Assembly (NCBI GenBank): GCA_029378245.1
Contig: JARKIF010000151.1
Coordinates: 1 to 64,000 of the forward strand
Direction: 5' to 3'
DNA: 64,000 bases
DNA from: Roridomyces roridus
Lineage: Eukaryota > Basidiomycota > Agaricomycetes > Agaricales > Mycenaceae
How positions within the stretch are numbered: position 1 is the first letter of the stretch; each line of letters begins with the position of its first letter. The notes under the pieces are model-generated. The model was not told the DNA's origin and ran no database searches. It worked only from the letters and a program-made list of their open reading frames with translations. Positions 51,853 through 63,562 of this stretch are shown one piece after another. A program made the translations under genes and the position numbers.

Positions 51853-54840
51853 TCAATCAAGCGGCAAGATCGTGCCCGCAAGCCAATCCGCCTGGGGAAC
51901 TACGCCCTCGGCACGACACACACTGCACGCGACTTCCACTTCAGAATCATTCCCATCGAGCACAGGCTCGCGCCAGCCTCGACTTGCCCTCTGCGCCGAA
52001 ACCAAGCACGCCGGGTGGAATTTGTGGTCGCACACCTTCTCCCTCTCTCCCTCCACACTCTTCCCTTTGTAGATCGGAACCATCCGACGCGCCTCTTCGT
52101 CGACCACGACAAAGGGATCTTCATCCGAAGGCCCCACACCGCACGACGCATCATAGCACCGCAATCCCGCCTCACGCTCTCGCCGCTCAACACGTTGTCG
52201 GAAAGTCGGGCCGGGCGGAGGTGGCGGTGCCCACTCTTGCGGTGGTGGAGGCGGCTGTTGAGGCCCAGCGTTGGTGGTCGCGTCGGGATGCGCATGAGGG
52301 TGCGTGTGGAAATGCTGCCCATCCGTAGCCCCAGGACCCGTACCAAACTCGAATATCACCCCGCCTCCCGGCAGCGTAGTACGACGGGTTGGCGCGAATG
52401 GAAGGTTCCAAGCACCAGCCATGGGAGGGGGATTTCCCGCTGCATTGTCCGCGTTGGCATTCGGGGCTGCTTGGCCTGGAGGCCTAAGCCACGGCGGCAA
52501 CTGAAATCCGCCAAGATCCGGCGCCGCTCCCGGCGCTGCATCGGGAGTAGCTGGCCCACCAGGAGCTGCTCCTGCTTGTGGCGTCGGTGGTGCGAGACCC
52601 AAAGCACGCAGCATCGCCATTCCCAAAGTCTGAGCGGCTTGTGCCTGCGCCTGATCTTGAGGCTGCGCTTGAGGTGGCGCTCCTGGATTCGGCGGAGCCA
52701 CATTCGGATGCCCAGCAGCTGCAGGCTGGGGTGCGTTTCTGGTGGGATTCATTTGAAATCCAAAGCCACCCGGCCCAGCAGCGAACTGAATTCCCTGGAA
52801 TCCGGCTGGCAACCCGCCGACATTTCCAGCTCGTCCTCGTCCTTGTCCACCAGGGCCTTGCGGAGCCCCAAATCCCGTGAAAAGTTGCCCAAACGCACCC
52901 ATGACGCCACCCCGACCTCTTCCTGCTCCAGTGTTGAGCCCGACGCCGCTTACGCCAGGGAAGGTAAATGCTGGGCCAGGGCCGGGTGCTCCCGGAGGCG
53001 GTGGCGGTGGCGCTGTCGGATTCGCGGCAGGATTGGCACCCAACGCGTCCCCTACACCGCCTGCTGCATGCAAGTCCGCGGGTGGAGGAATGGGCCCGAG
53101 CGTGCTGAAGACAATGTCAAGACCGAACGTGAACGCGGGTTGTCCGTGGGCGTGTGGAGGTGGAGGGGCATTGGTGTTTGTTGATGGCGCAGGGGCGGAC
53201 TGAGTCTGGGGTGGCACTTCCGGGGCAGAGGCGGGTGTAGATGATGTAGACGCTTGACTAATACGCTCCAACGGCGGCGGAAGGTCATCCTCGTCATCAA
53301 CGTCTTCCACCGTCGCAGCTCGAGACGGTCGCGATGCGGACGCTTGAGGAGCTTGAATAGGCTCTAGAGGCGGCATATCATCCTCTCCCTCGTCATTGGC
53401 GGTCGCTAGAGATATTAAGTCAAACGCATTTGGACAAGGACAATACCACAGACCTCTAGCTGCAGTCCGTCCCGGAATCGGCTCAAGTGGCGGAGGGCCT
53501 TCATCCTCGTCGTCTTCAGGCGCGGTTGGTTGAGGGAAGTTGGCACCTGTAGAAATGCACCGCGTCAAAAACTAGTGTAGACAAACCGAAAGAGGAAAAC
53601 CAGAGAGCAAAGAGAACTCACCTCCCATCGGCCCACCAGCCCACTCGAAAGCAAATCCACCGTCACCCCCGAGGAAGCCCAGCATTTCACCTTCGCCATC
53701 GTCTGGGTTCTCTGCATCCAACATATCATCCAGAGCATCCCCAAATTGCGGAGTCCAAGGGTGTGCGTGGCCATGTTCGTGTACATGGTCAGGAGGGATT
53801 CCTGTTGCACCATCGGCTCCTGGGATTGGGAAAGGCATATGAAAGTGCATTCCGGGCCCGCCCATGTCGCCCAAGCCGCCCATTCCCGCTTTGCGCCCCC
53901 CGTACCATATGAGGCCCTGTGGATCGACATCGAAGCGGCAGGTCGGGCAGGTCGTCTGACCAGGTCGGGCAAACCAAGGGGCAAGGCACGAAGCATGGAA
54001 CAAATGAGCACAGGGAAGCGCGATGATCTCTTCTTTCGGCGGGGTGGCAGCAGAATCAGACGCGGGCTGCACATCAGCGGGAGAAGTGAACGCAGCGCCA
54101 TCGCCATCCAACAGCTTGTCCCAACAAATCGCACAGCCGCTATCGCCGCCGACAGCACCGAGCTCTTCGCCTCCGTCCTTTGGGATTTCACTGAGGCGCT
54201 CGAGTCTGCGAACTAGGCCTTCGGGCACGCGTTCTAGACCTGCAATGATCTTGGCCGCATTCTCAGGGCTGTCCTTTGGCGGGGGCGGGGGCGCCATCCC
54301 ACCACCAAAGAGGACACCAGGGAGACCGGCTCCAGCGAAAAGGGTCATGAGTTGGGTGGTGAAAACTGGGGGGTGAACGTGGGGTAAATGGAAGTGCGGG
54401 GCAGTAGGGTTGGGAGGCGGGGGATTAGGCCTATTATTACGGTTATTGGGTGCAGCTGTGCGCTGGCTAGGATGTCTTCGATCTCGTTCTTGGTCTTGGT
54501 CTTCTGCCCGACGCGTACGGCGGCTGCCCGTCGCCATTTCAGGCGCTACTGGGGCAGAGATGGGCTCGAGGGGCGGCATTTCTTGGTCAGCCTCGTCGTC
54601 GCCGTCATCGTCGGTCCATGCATCGTCACCATCGTCCTCGGCAACGACTTGCTGCCGTCTGTAGCGCCCGCCAGGACGGGTGTCAGGTAGGGCTGCGGAG
54701 TTGTTTGTGGTGGTGTTGTTGGACGTCTCGTGTTCAGACGACTCGGAGTCGCTCGAGTTGGAGACGCTCTGGAGCTCGGGCATGGAGTCGTCAGAGTCAT
54801 GTCCCCCATCGTCGGGTGCGGTGTTGTGGTCGATGTCCAT
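51853..54840 (-). CDS. large double RING-type zinc protein (putative E3 ligase)
   Basis: The ATG at 54840 starts MDIDHNTAPDDGGHDSDDSM. A long acidic region with repeated MPPLEPI-like motifs (EMPPLEPI, GPPPLEPI, DMPPLEPI, DLPPPLERI) is followed in exon 1 by a canonical RING-H2: CAICWDKL, LPCAHLFHASCLAPWF, CPTCRFD. Intron at about 53570-53622. Exon 2 onward is Pro/Ala/Gly-rich and disordered, with His/Gly segments. Near the C-terminus a second zinc module has CYDASC, CDHKFHPAC and CSVC. The end is WLAGTILPLD* at 51853. About 960 residues. E3 ubiquitin ligase activity is inferred from the first RING. Confidence 0.82.
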
Positions 54841-55109
54841 TTCAAAGGCGGTGGGTGCAAATAGCCGACAACTTGGCGGCTTTATCTCCCAGAACCTCGT
54901 AGAACCTCACAGATCTTTTATGACTCGGGCGACCACTGGCTCGGAGGCTACACAATTGAACCAACCATGAATCACGCCCTATATCCGTCCAGACCTGGTC
55001 AAAGCGCTGTCACCATGTCTTCAAAGCTTTCTCGACCGCTAGCCTGGCCCATTGTCGTCAAGATCACATATAAAATGGGTCTCGTATCGCTCATCGAGTA
55101 CGGTACTTC

Positions 55110-55560
55110 ATGTCCCAGTCACACAACGGGTAAAATGACGCGCTAATAACAGAGAGAATCTTGCTAATGCCACAACATTTTCAGAACGAAAAGCCCCACC
55201 CGGATGACGCAGGAACTCCACCCCGGAAGGATGCCTGAGATTCCAGATTCCACTCCTACCTGCGCGCCGTCGAGCCCCAACTTGACTCCAAGGCAAGATC
55301 GGCCAATTACAGCGGATGCCACTCCACGACCCGGGCATCTGAATCGTCCGCGCCCACCCCCACTCACCATCGTGTCCGTTTTGAATCACAACTTGACCAC
55401 TCCAGTCAATGGGCATCCTCCAAAGCCAGAGGAATACACCCGTGGACGCACTCCAACAAGGGGACCGTCCTCTCACCGCACTGGCAGGCGTCGCCCACAA
55501 GCCTCGAGGGTAGTTTACGCGTCTCAATTTGTCTGCACGACGCCTCACGGTGGGCAATAA
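55110..55560 (+). CDS. small disordered protein, function unknown
   Basis: The ATG at 55110 gives MSQSHNG; a canonical intron (GTAAAA...CTAAT...TTTTCAG, about 55130-55186) joins it to a Pro/Thr/Arg-rich frame (TKSPTRMTQELHPGRMPEIP; RPPPLTIVSVLNHN; EEYTRGRTPTRGPSSHR). Stop at 55558-55560, about 135 residues. A GTAGTT donor before the last 20 codons could lead to further exons that I could not place. Divergent from the RING gene. Composition resembles the N-terminus of the next zinc-finger gene (SSTPTEPADSPRIPSPGPG), perhaps a decayed relative. Confidence 0.45.
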
Positions 55561-56076
55561 ACCATGTACTCTCGACGAATGTAACCAACCATAGCATAGA
55601 ATATAGAAATCCTCTGTTTGTGTCGGTAAATCGAAGTTGAGATCAAATTTGATGCTGCACTTGTTCTTTCTTGCCAACCATGTCAAAAGTACAAGCCCGA
55701 GTCTGGATACCCCGCTCAGTGCTGGGCGGCTCCCTTTCATGTCCTTTTGCCTGGCTAATTTATTTTCCAACCATACTTGGCTAGATACTGATGTGAGCAC
55801 CACTAGCCGACTCCATTCTCCAACACAAAACTCACTTGTTTCATGACAGATACGTTGACAATAGCAAGAAAGAACAAAAGTCCCCTCGTTACCGAACAAC
55901 ATCGCGTTGGCCACACCTTGTTTGCGCACCGGGCGCTAATCCTTGTTTCCTTCTTTTCGCACATGTTTACATATTTGGATGTTGTGGCACGCACAGTTCG
56001 CGTTGCGCCCACTTTCTGTTGTTGTTCTCGTCCCATTTAACGTTTGCCCTTCGTCTTGTTCAACTACTTTCGGCCC

Positions 56077-58209
56077 ATGTCGGATCCCTCAAACTCGTGA
56101 GCTTCGATTCATCCTATGATACTTACTTCTGAATAACTGACGATAGAGTCTTAGACAGCAACCCTCATCGACTCCCACAGAGCCTGCGGACAGTCCAAGA
56201 ATCCCGAGTCCAGGCCCGGGCTTCATAAGTACCAGCAACTCGCGTTTCCTGGACGACCCCAAGTGCCCCCAACGAAAACTTGAAGACTGGTCTTTTGGCC
56301 TGCCACACAGGGCAGATCCCATCGTTAGCCCAACACTTCGCCAGCAGGTTGACCAGGATCCTCCCTTCTGTCGGCTTCCCATAGAAGATATCGATTCGTA
56401 CCCACGAGATACTGACACCGTAAATCCCGCCCTCCTCCAGGACGACCACCGCACTGGTATGTTCTCTCAGCGGCTACCATTGCCTTATGTTGAATGTCTT
56501 TAGGAGCAAAGACAACGTCTAATTCGTGTATGCTCTCTTTCGCTTGTTCGCCAGTACGCTGATTTCTGAGAAGCTATTCCCGAGGCGGGAGGATACGAAC
56601 CATATTCGCATATTCCAGACTACGCGCCCGCAATTCAACCAAGTTCCTCCACAAGGAAACGGAGGTGGCAAATAGACGATGATGATGATTATGAGCCAGC
56701 AGACAACGACTCTTTCAGTCGTAATTATCCCCCAGCTCCTTCAACGTCGCGCAAGAAACCAAAGATCACTCGAAGCAGCCAAGCTCCCACCATTTCTCGG
56801 AGAGGTCAGTTTGAACCCTACCCTCGTGATTATGTTCAGACCAGCGGGAAATCACTAGATAAACCAAGGCGAAGAAAGAGATCGCGGACTTATGAGCCGC
56901 AAGTTCCATCTTCGAGCCGGCAAATTCCCCAAGAGGTAGACGAGGGTAGGGACGGCATCATTTTACGCAGACCACGTATTCTGGATCAACTTGGCTACCT
57001 GCCGCTGCCGGGCCAGCGCAGAGACGATGCTGCATTGGTATTGCCTGAAACGACCGTACGACGCACGGCACCGTCTAGCAGGAGCATGATGAGTGGAGAC
57101 GATGCTGGCAGCTCCGTTGAAGCGTTCGAGGCAAACGTCGGAGATCAACTTATCAATTCCACGATCCTGCGAACCGAAGATCTTCCGGGGCGTCGAGAAT
57201 CTGGCAACGAGTTGGATTTTTTCTTCCAAGATGCGGCCGAATCCTCAAGCCCGCCCAAACTCGAGGAACAAGAATCAGAGAACGAGGTTACTCTAGTTGA
57301 ACCACCACCAAGTTCTCGCAAAAAATCCAAAGGTATTTCGCAGACAGTCCCTCGATCTTGGTTGAAATTTAACTTTTGCCCTGGTCAGCACGAGAACGGG
57401 AGCGAAACCCATCTTCTTCGAGTTGGCCGGTACCAGTGCCAGTGGAAAGCCTGGGCGGACGCAGAGCTGCACAGCAAGCCAGAACGAGGATCACCGAACA
57501 ATTTGGACAGGCGGGAGACGTAGAGTCGTTCATCGGTGGAGGTACGTTTGATTTTATTGTATTCAGATTTCAAGCTAATGCTCATCTTCTCGCCGTTAGC
57601 TGGTGCATCGTCAGATAAGAAGAGGAAAAGGACGGAGGACGAGGACGAGTACGATCCTTCAGATCAGGAATCCACGAGTGGGTTCAAATTCAGTTCCAAC
57701 GCGCCAAATTTCCATACTCATACTCATTTAGCCCGTCAAAAAGGGCGAAAAGTACCTCGACGTCAAACATCCGAGCAAAGATTGATAGGAACGATAAGCC
57801 GGTCAACGAAGCGCAGACGAGAAGATACACCCAAATCCGAGTCCACAAAGCAACAACCAAAGAGATGTAAAACGGTTGCGCCGCCAAGTCCTGAAGATGA
57901 AGTCGATGAGCTGGAACCAGAGAGCGAGCACGAAGGTGTGTTTTATTTCAACCTGGTTGCCTCCGTTAAACGACTCCATTTCATGCAGAGTCTGGGTCGA
58001 CACCGGCTGGGCAAGGCAAAAGGTGTACCGTTGGCAGTTGCCTCAGAGTGTTTACCCGCGCAAGTGATCGTTTGCGGCACGAAAGGACTGTGCATGGCAA
58101 TGGACCAAGATATCTATGTCATCAATGTAACCACGATTTCAGTCGGTCAGATGCGCGGAAGCGCCACTGGGATGACAACACCACTACTTGTCGAGATCCG
58201 GGAGCCTGA
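56077..58209 (+). CDS. C2H2 zinc-finger protein with long disordered N-terminus
   Basis: The ATG at 56077 (MSDPSNS) splices to QQPSSTPTEPADSPRIPSP. Seven exons give about 560 residues. The middle is Arg/Ser/Pro-rich, with RKRRWQIDDDDDYEPADND and several basic patches (PRRRKRSRTYEP, DKKRKRTEDEDEYDPSD) that could be nuclear signals. The C-terminus, after an intron at about 57935-57987, has two fingers: CTVGSCLRVFTRASDRLRHE...H and CHQCNHDFSRSDARKRHW...C. It ends TTTCRDPGA* at 58207-58209. Probably a DNA-binding regulator; targets unknown. Confidence 0.78.
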
Positions 58210-58717
58210 GGATCTGACGAAGTAGTTAAAGTACCAAGTAGCTGGAAAGAACTTGGAAAGAACGTTGAAAATTGAACACGGATCAGTGTTTGATCGGCAG
58301 GCCTTGCTCTCAACGACCACCATCAACAGCGGCATCGCGACTGAAGCTATCGATCCTCTATGGACTACTCGACTACTATCCTCGAGACCTCGGCCGTCGA
58401 CGCAGAAAAACTCGAGGCGGCATTCTGGCGCTAGCGTTCCCGGTTCGGATGGAGAATCCGAGTCACTGAGGAAATTGGTTGCAAATCCGAGTCGGACAAA
58501 AGGCCGAGCCTTGTTATCCCATTGCCACCGGAGCCCGACAGCGACAATTGAAAAAAAAAAATCTACACCGCCTTGCGTCCTTGTTTTCGTGGCCAAAAAA
58601 AACGTATTTATACGCTCTGGGACTTCTTAGCTCTTGCAGCCCCCAAGCCAAACTCGTGTGGCGTTCAATTGCAAGCAATATTTCCAAAAGCTCTCTGCAT
58701 CTTCTCAACTCAACCAA
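58210..58717. other. Coding-like but unresolved stretch
   Basis: Several overlapping frames look coding in composition (SRPRPSTQKNSRRHSGASVP; DKRPSLVIPLPPEPDSDN), and an A10 run lies near 58550. They may be upstream exons of the acidic gene at 58718 or fragments of a duplicated zinc-finger neighbour. I could not join them. Confidence 0.35.
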
Positions 58718-59383
58718 TGACCAACGCATGGCGTCCTCTGTTATCTTACCCAATATCGAATTTGCGAACAGGGGTCCATACGCCACCTCCAGCCGAGCCA
58801 TCGCAGTTGTCTGGTTCTGGATACATGGACGTTGACGCAGGTGAGTAAGCAACTCTTAGACTGTTCTCGGTCTACTTGCTCATCTCAGGACCGTGGCGCA
58901 GTGAAACAAGAGTTCGAAGAAGAGGATCCATTGGCTGCCTCGATGTGCGCATACCCATTCCAGGAATCTCAGTCCAACAGCTTCAATCGAATGCGGCTAC
59001 TTCTCATGACGACGCTGCACGAATCGGATATAGTACGTGGCGGAGCCCAAGCTGGTGCGAGTGCAGCGTCCGAACTCCCTGAGCACGTTGGGAATGTGTC
59101 GGCTGGACAGAGCGTCGTCAAGGACGAGCCGGTGGAGGACAAACTCATACTGCACGAGTCAGACGCGGAATCGGAACTTTCAGAAATTACAGACCTTTCA
59201 GATTCCGAATCAGAGGATAGCGAAACCGAAACCGACTGGGATTTGGAGTACATTTTCTCAGAGCTCGAGCCAATTGTGGACGACCAGACCCAAGACCCAG
59301 ACTACTCACCGGGTCTCAAGGACATGGGATCAGCGAGCACGGAACCCCGGACTCTTCGTCCTCGCGCTCAAAATGAGAATTAG
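58718..59383 (+). CDS. acidic disordered protein, possibly 5'-partial
   Basis: The ATG at 58718 starts MTNAWRPLLSYPISNL; an intron from 58840 with acceptor at GGCGCAG joins VDA to VKQEFEEEDPLAASM. The protein continues to DAESELSEITDLSDSESEDS and ETETDWDLEYIFSELEPIVD, ending RAQNEN* at 59383. About 195 residues, very rich in Glu, Asp and Ser. VKQE and VKDE fit SUMO-acceptor motifs. No fold recognised. It may have further upstream exons. Confidence 0.5.
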
Positions 59384-59425
59384 ACGATTACTGAAGACGA
59401 AATTAAAGGTGGATTATAATAAAAA

Positions 59426-59745
59426 CTACTTGTCCTCCGTGGGCGATTCGCATCGGACCTCCTCCTCATCTTCCCCTGCAACTTGTGTCGGCGCGCCGTT
59501 CTCATTATTCTCCGAGATGCTGTGCATGCGCTCCCGTCCTGGTGTGGCGTCCCCGGCGTACGGAATGGTCGCGGGGTTCTCTGGTGTCATGCCACTCAGC
59601 TTTCTGCGCGCCTTGCCAGAGTTCTGACGTGGGAGAGGTTCCGGACGAGGCTGCTCGGAGATGGTCACTGTCCTGGAAGAAGTTGCTCTGCACGGATGAG
59701 ATGTACACGGGAGTCATTTCGGGGCAGAGATACTCACTTGGACAT
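59426..59745 (-). CDS. small hydrophilic protein, function unknown
   Basis: The ATG at 59745 (MSK) is followed by an intron of about 75 bases ending TTCTTCCAG. The second exon reads TVTISEQPRPEPLPRQNSGK, ARRKLSGMTPENPATIPYAG and DATPGRERMHSISENNENG. Stop at 59426, about 85 residues. Ser followed by basic residues (RKLSG, RMHSIS) look like kinase sites. Convergent with the acidic gene, 42 bases apart. I recognise no family. Confidence 0.6.
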
Positions 59746-60085
59746 GATAAAATAAGGTTGGATCGAGGTGGGTAATCAGAGAGAGTTGGCCGTTTACACC
59801 CGCCTTATATCCTGCTGTGAACGCCGCTTTCCCACGGTTGCGATCAATTAACCCCAAAATTGAACACCGCTTTCGCGACCGACGCGGCCATCAAGCACAC
59901 CTTGTTCTCTTCCCCTGCCTCATTCCCTGTGTTTGACCCTCGAAGACACCTGTTGTGCGATATAAGGACAGCTCGGATTGAAAGAGGTATACATGTTGGT
60001 ATTTGATATGTAGTACAAGTACGTAGTCCTTGGTCGTGCAAAATACATATGTGAATGTTCTAGGGTATCAACTCCGCCCAATCCT

Positions 60086-60756
60086 TCAACAAGCCAACCT
60101 ACCGCGCCTCCCGATTCCATGGCCAGCGCCCACCGGCACCATCATCTGATATATCCCCCGACTGCGCATGTCACGCGGAGCCAGCGCCGTCGAACACGGA
60201 TATGGCACCCTCCGCTCACGATGGGCACGTCCACGAGGGTGGGACAGTAGCGGCCGTTGTTCTTGCTGTTGCTCTTGTTCAAGTAGCGATTGATGGGAAG
60301 GCGAGGGCAAGCGAAGATCTCCGGCTTGGTGCACCGCAGCCAATGGTTGCCGAATAGTCATGTCCAAGGACGGCGGGGGCGACGCGCGCGAGGGACCTTG
60401 ACGCACGGACAGGGCACGACGAAGTGCCGCCGCGGTCGCCGAGGCTCGTTCGCGAGAAGTGTCCGCCTCCCTTCTGGGACGCCGGAAGCCAGGAGACGAA
60501 GGAGGCGACAACGAGGAAGAAGAGCGTCTGGAATGCCCACTGCTCGTTCTGACCTTGCGTGGCCGAATCGGGCGTGCTGGACTCGGAATGTGGCCGACAG
60601 CGGAGGAGGGCTCGGCGAGCGCTTCGACAAGGCTTCCCGTGGTGAAGGGGTTGTATTCGTCATGTCCACTGCGGAGCTCAGAAGGAATATTTCTGATTGG
60701 GAGTGAATACTCTGGGGCTGGCGGAAAATGAGCAAGACTGACCCTTGGGACGACAT
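60086..60756 (-). CDS. basic Ser/Arg-rich protein, function unknown
   Basis: The ATG at 60756 (MSSQG) is spliced over a 74-base intron to GHDEYNPFTTGSLVEALAEP. The rest is Arg/Ser/Pro-rich: RPRKVRTSSGHSRRSSSSL, PGFRRPRREADTSRERASAT, then a Gln/Glu run (LLEQEQQQEQRP) and MVPVGAGHGIGRRGRLAC* at 60086. About 200 residues. Likely disordered, nuclear or phospho-regulated. No known domain seen. Confidence 0.6.
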
Positions 60757-61422
60757 GATATCAACGGACTCTTGGCCTCAGACTGAATGCCGCCGCAGGT
60801 GAGGGGAATGGAGGCGAGAGAGGAGAGCGCAGCTGGAGCGATATCGACCCCGGATATATAAACGCTCGGATATAGACGCCAAAGCGCCCGCCCATATCAT
60901 AAAGTGAGAACAAAAGCAGAGACAATATCGAACTTACTTTCCCTGTTTGGGAAGCAAACGATGATTGAATGGCAAGCGCGGCCGACGCTTTGATGTTGGC
61001 TCCCTATCACGCCGAGACGAGGCCCAGGAGGAAGACCCTCAAATCGTTGAGAGGCACAATCATGGAATCAGATTTCATTTTGCAAATTCATAATGAGCTC
61101 CTGATGATGCCGCCCATAGCCGTGAGGAGGACTGGGTGATCGCTGCTGTGGCAACCGGCGCTGGCGTCCGAATCACCGTCTGCTTGAATGGAGTGAATGC
61201 GTATCAGTTGCCCTGGTCTAGGAGAGGCGAAGAGTCTAGAATGTCCTGCAGGGGTTTCTTTCGTCAAGAATTGGTGGAGTGTCGGTAGCCCCTACGGCTC
61301 AACTTGGAGCAGGTGGTCAGAGGTGGCCAGAAGACAGAGCAGCTTCCATAAATCGTCATAGATTCGAGGTTAAATTACATCCATAGAAACTTGAAAAAGA
61401 GGTGGGAGGATGAGGAAAACAT
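60757..61422. other. Intergenic region
   Basis: About 670 bases between two minus-strand genes, with a TATATAA element near 60856 on the presumed promoter side of the Ser/Arg-rich gene. No gene, RNA or repeat recognised. Confidence 0.5.
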
Positions 61423-62245
61423 TCAAGCAATAGCGCCCTTCTGCTGCTGCGCCAACATACGCCTAGGAATAAGTGAGGGCCCATCCGCGGAAATGTAAAA
61501 ACCAAGTCGACGCACTGCCTGGCTGCGAGAATCATCTGCGCCTTGCGCTCCTTCAAACTGGCCTCGCGCTTGTCCGCACTGTCCTCCCACGCGGCTTTAC
61601 CTCCGATCTCCTCATCGGGAGGCAATGGAGCTTGCTGGACGACACGCTCTTGGAGGTTATACCGGTCTATGAGGCTCTGCGTCGGCGCCTTGACGGCCGT
61701 TGTGGCCGCCTGGGCCGGCCTGGGGGCCTGCACATTGGTTCGGGGGTACAGCGTATAGTATGCGGGCGGTGGCTTCAAGTCCAGTCAGTATCCATCTGTA
61801 GTCATGGACCAAGACGCACTGGGTCTAAAAATCCGCGTTCCAGTATTTTGTTTGAGGAAAGCTCGACACTCCCGGTACGAAGCAGGTCATAACGAATGTT
61901 GTCACTGCGGGGCGCGTGCTTGGTGTGAGTGAGCACAAGGGCAAGTCGAGTGCTCCGGCTTACGGTGGTATGTCCGGAAACATGTTGGATATCGTGTCAA
62001 TCTGGGTGAGACAACTAGTCAGCGCGTGGCGCACAACGAGCTGGAGAGGGCGTACCATGTCTTGAGAAACGGGCTTGGGCCTAAAACCGAGTGTGTCTGA
62101 AGCACTGCGCTCAGAGGGGGAGCCATTGTCTGCAAGACGGTCAGAGGCGCCAGAGGCCACAGAGATGGTGCTTGCTCGTCGTCAACCACCGGAAGAGAAA
62201 GACGATGACTGCAAAGGCGACCACAACGTTGACGACTTCACCCAT
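61423..62245 (-). CDS. ER CUE-domain protein (Cue1/AUP1-like) with apparent frameshift
   Basis: The ATG at 62245 starts MGEVVNVVVAFAVIVFLFRW, an N-terminal TM anchor. The conserved part follows in another frame: STISVASGASDRLADNGS, LGFRPKPVSQDM, then, after introns, the CUE domain ISNMFPDIPPDNIRYDLLRT with GSVELSSNKILERGFLDP and PPPAYYTLYP. The C-terminus is a coiled basic segment (ADKREASLKERKAQMILAAR) ending QQQKGAIA*. The fold matches proteins that recruit ubiquitin-conjugating enzyme to the ER. No intron fits between the TM exon and the next segment; one extra base near 62172-62173 would explain the shift. Confidence 0.72.
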
Positions 62246-62508
62246 TGCGAGAGTAGAGAATGACCCAGCAAGAATTGATTTCGCTTGTCCCAGTTTTTGC
62301 TTCTTCCTACATCCCCATCCGATACACGAAGCCCTGGCCCAGATTTTCTAGTCTATGAACAAGGCGACCTTCTCCAGCGCCGAAGCGTTCACCTGATACC
62401 CTCACATTCCCTCGAAACAAAGGACATTCAACTCCGACGATCCTAGCCTTTGGGTTGTAATTTCCCCCGCAGAATGCAGGGCCGCCGAACTGAGATGGGG
62501 ATTTTCCA

Positions 62509-63469
62509 TTACTTTCTCCTCGAAAGCACGAGTCTCGTCGTATGCGGATATACAAACGTGCCCTTGTCTTCTTCAATCCATTTCCTGCCATCCCCGCGCT
62601 CCAAAATGACCCGCACATCCTCCACGAACTGGTCTCTTTCCGCGTCGGCCAGGGCAATAACTCGGCTGCTGCTGAGTGCGCGGTTGAGTATCCCTTCCGT
62701 GGTCCCCGGGATGTCCCACTGGAATATCTGTTCTTCAGGCGGCAAGAAGAGGTTGAGATACTCCGACGCCTCGAACAAACCCCGCCAAAGACCGCTGCGG
62801 AAATTCGGGGTCCCGTCGTACTCCTGCTTGGCGCGCATCTGAAGTTGCTTCAGCCATTCGACAGCGTCGCTGTAATGCTTATATCAAACCCCCAGTGGCA
62901 CGGTCTTCGGGCGGACTTACTCGTTCTCAGCGTTCCAAATCAACGAGAGGACGCCTCCAGGCTTTAATATTCTCCCAAACTCGGCTGCCGCAGCCCCATG
63001 GTCTAGACACCAGTGATATGCCTGGGCAATGACAACGACGTCAGCCCAGCCATCTTCGACCCCCGTGTTGTCAAAAGTGCCCTCGGTCAGGGTAATTCGG
63101 TCGTCCGTGGTGTACTTGGCAAAGGTCTCGCGCATCCCTTCGCTGGGTTCAATGGCCTTGAGACTGCCCACATCCGTCCACTGCTCGAGCAGCGCGCGCG
63201 TGAATAGCCCTGTTCCCGAGCCAATTCTGCATGCCACTGAGTCGCAAGCTTAGTTTTCGCGGCCTCACTTACTCGACGACGTTCAAAGGACCAGGCGACT
63301 CTACGGCCTTCCGAATGCGAGATAACACTTCGGGGCGGTAGCTGGGACGCGCCCTAGATCGGTGAGTTGGTAGGATAGCTGCGAGCATGCCTGATACTTA
63401 CTTGTTGTAGAGCTCGTTGGTGCCTTTGCCGAACCCAACCAGCGATCTTGGGTGTACCGCTGAGGTCAT
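62509..63469 (-). CDS. class I SAM-dependent methyltransferase
   Basis: The ATG at 63469 starts MTSAVHPRSLVGFGKGTNEL. After introns the core shows RPSYRPEVLSRIRKAVESPG and the SAM-binding VVEIGSGTGLFTRALLE (motif I), EPSEGMRETF, and YHWCLDHGAAAAEFGRILKPGGVLSLIWN (motif IV/post-IV). The C-terminal exon starts near 62838 and ends with PHTTRLVLSRRK* at 62509. About 300 residues, similar to the Methyltransf_11 group (trans-aconitate methyltransferase-like). Substrate unknown. It shares a 93-base divergent promoter with the next gene. Confidence 0.88.
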
Positions 63470-63562
63470 GAAGCGTTCTCACCAAGCACGGGACGGTCTA
63501 TTTCAAGCATTCTGATTTTTCGACTGGCCACGTGCCACAACCTTCTCTTATCTTCCAACGCC
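63470..63562. promoter_or_regulatory. 93-base bidirectional promoter between two methyltransferases
   Basis: The ATG at 63469 (minus) and the ATG at 63563 (plus) are only 93 bases apart, so both genes must use overlapping promoter sequence. A palindromic CCACGTGCCAC-like element with a CACGTG core is present near 63528. Confidence 0.6.

Noticed and set aside
51727..53184. 485-codon plus-strand open frame
   Set aside because: Antisense to the RING gene; Arg/Ser-rich composition mirrors the Pro/Ala/Gly-rich sense frame.
55108..55929. 273-codon minus-strand frame
   Set aside because: No intron structure or family motif; a better-supported plus-strand exon pair overlaps it.
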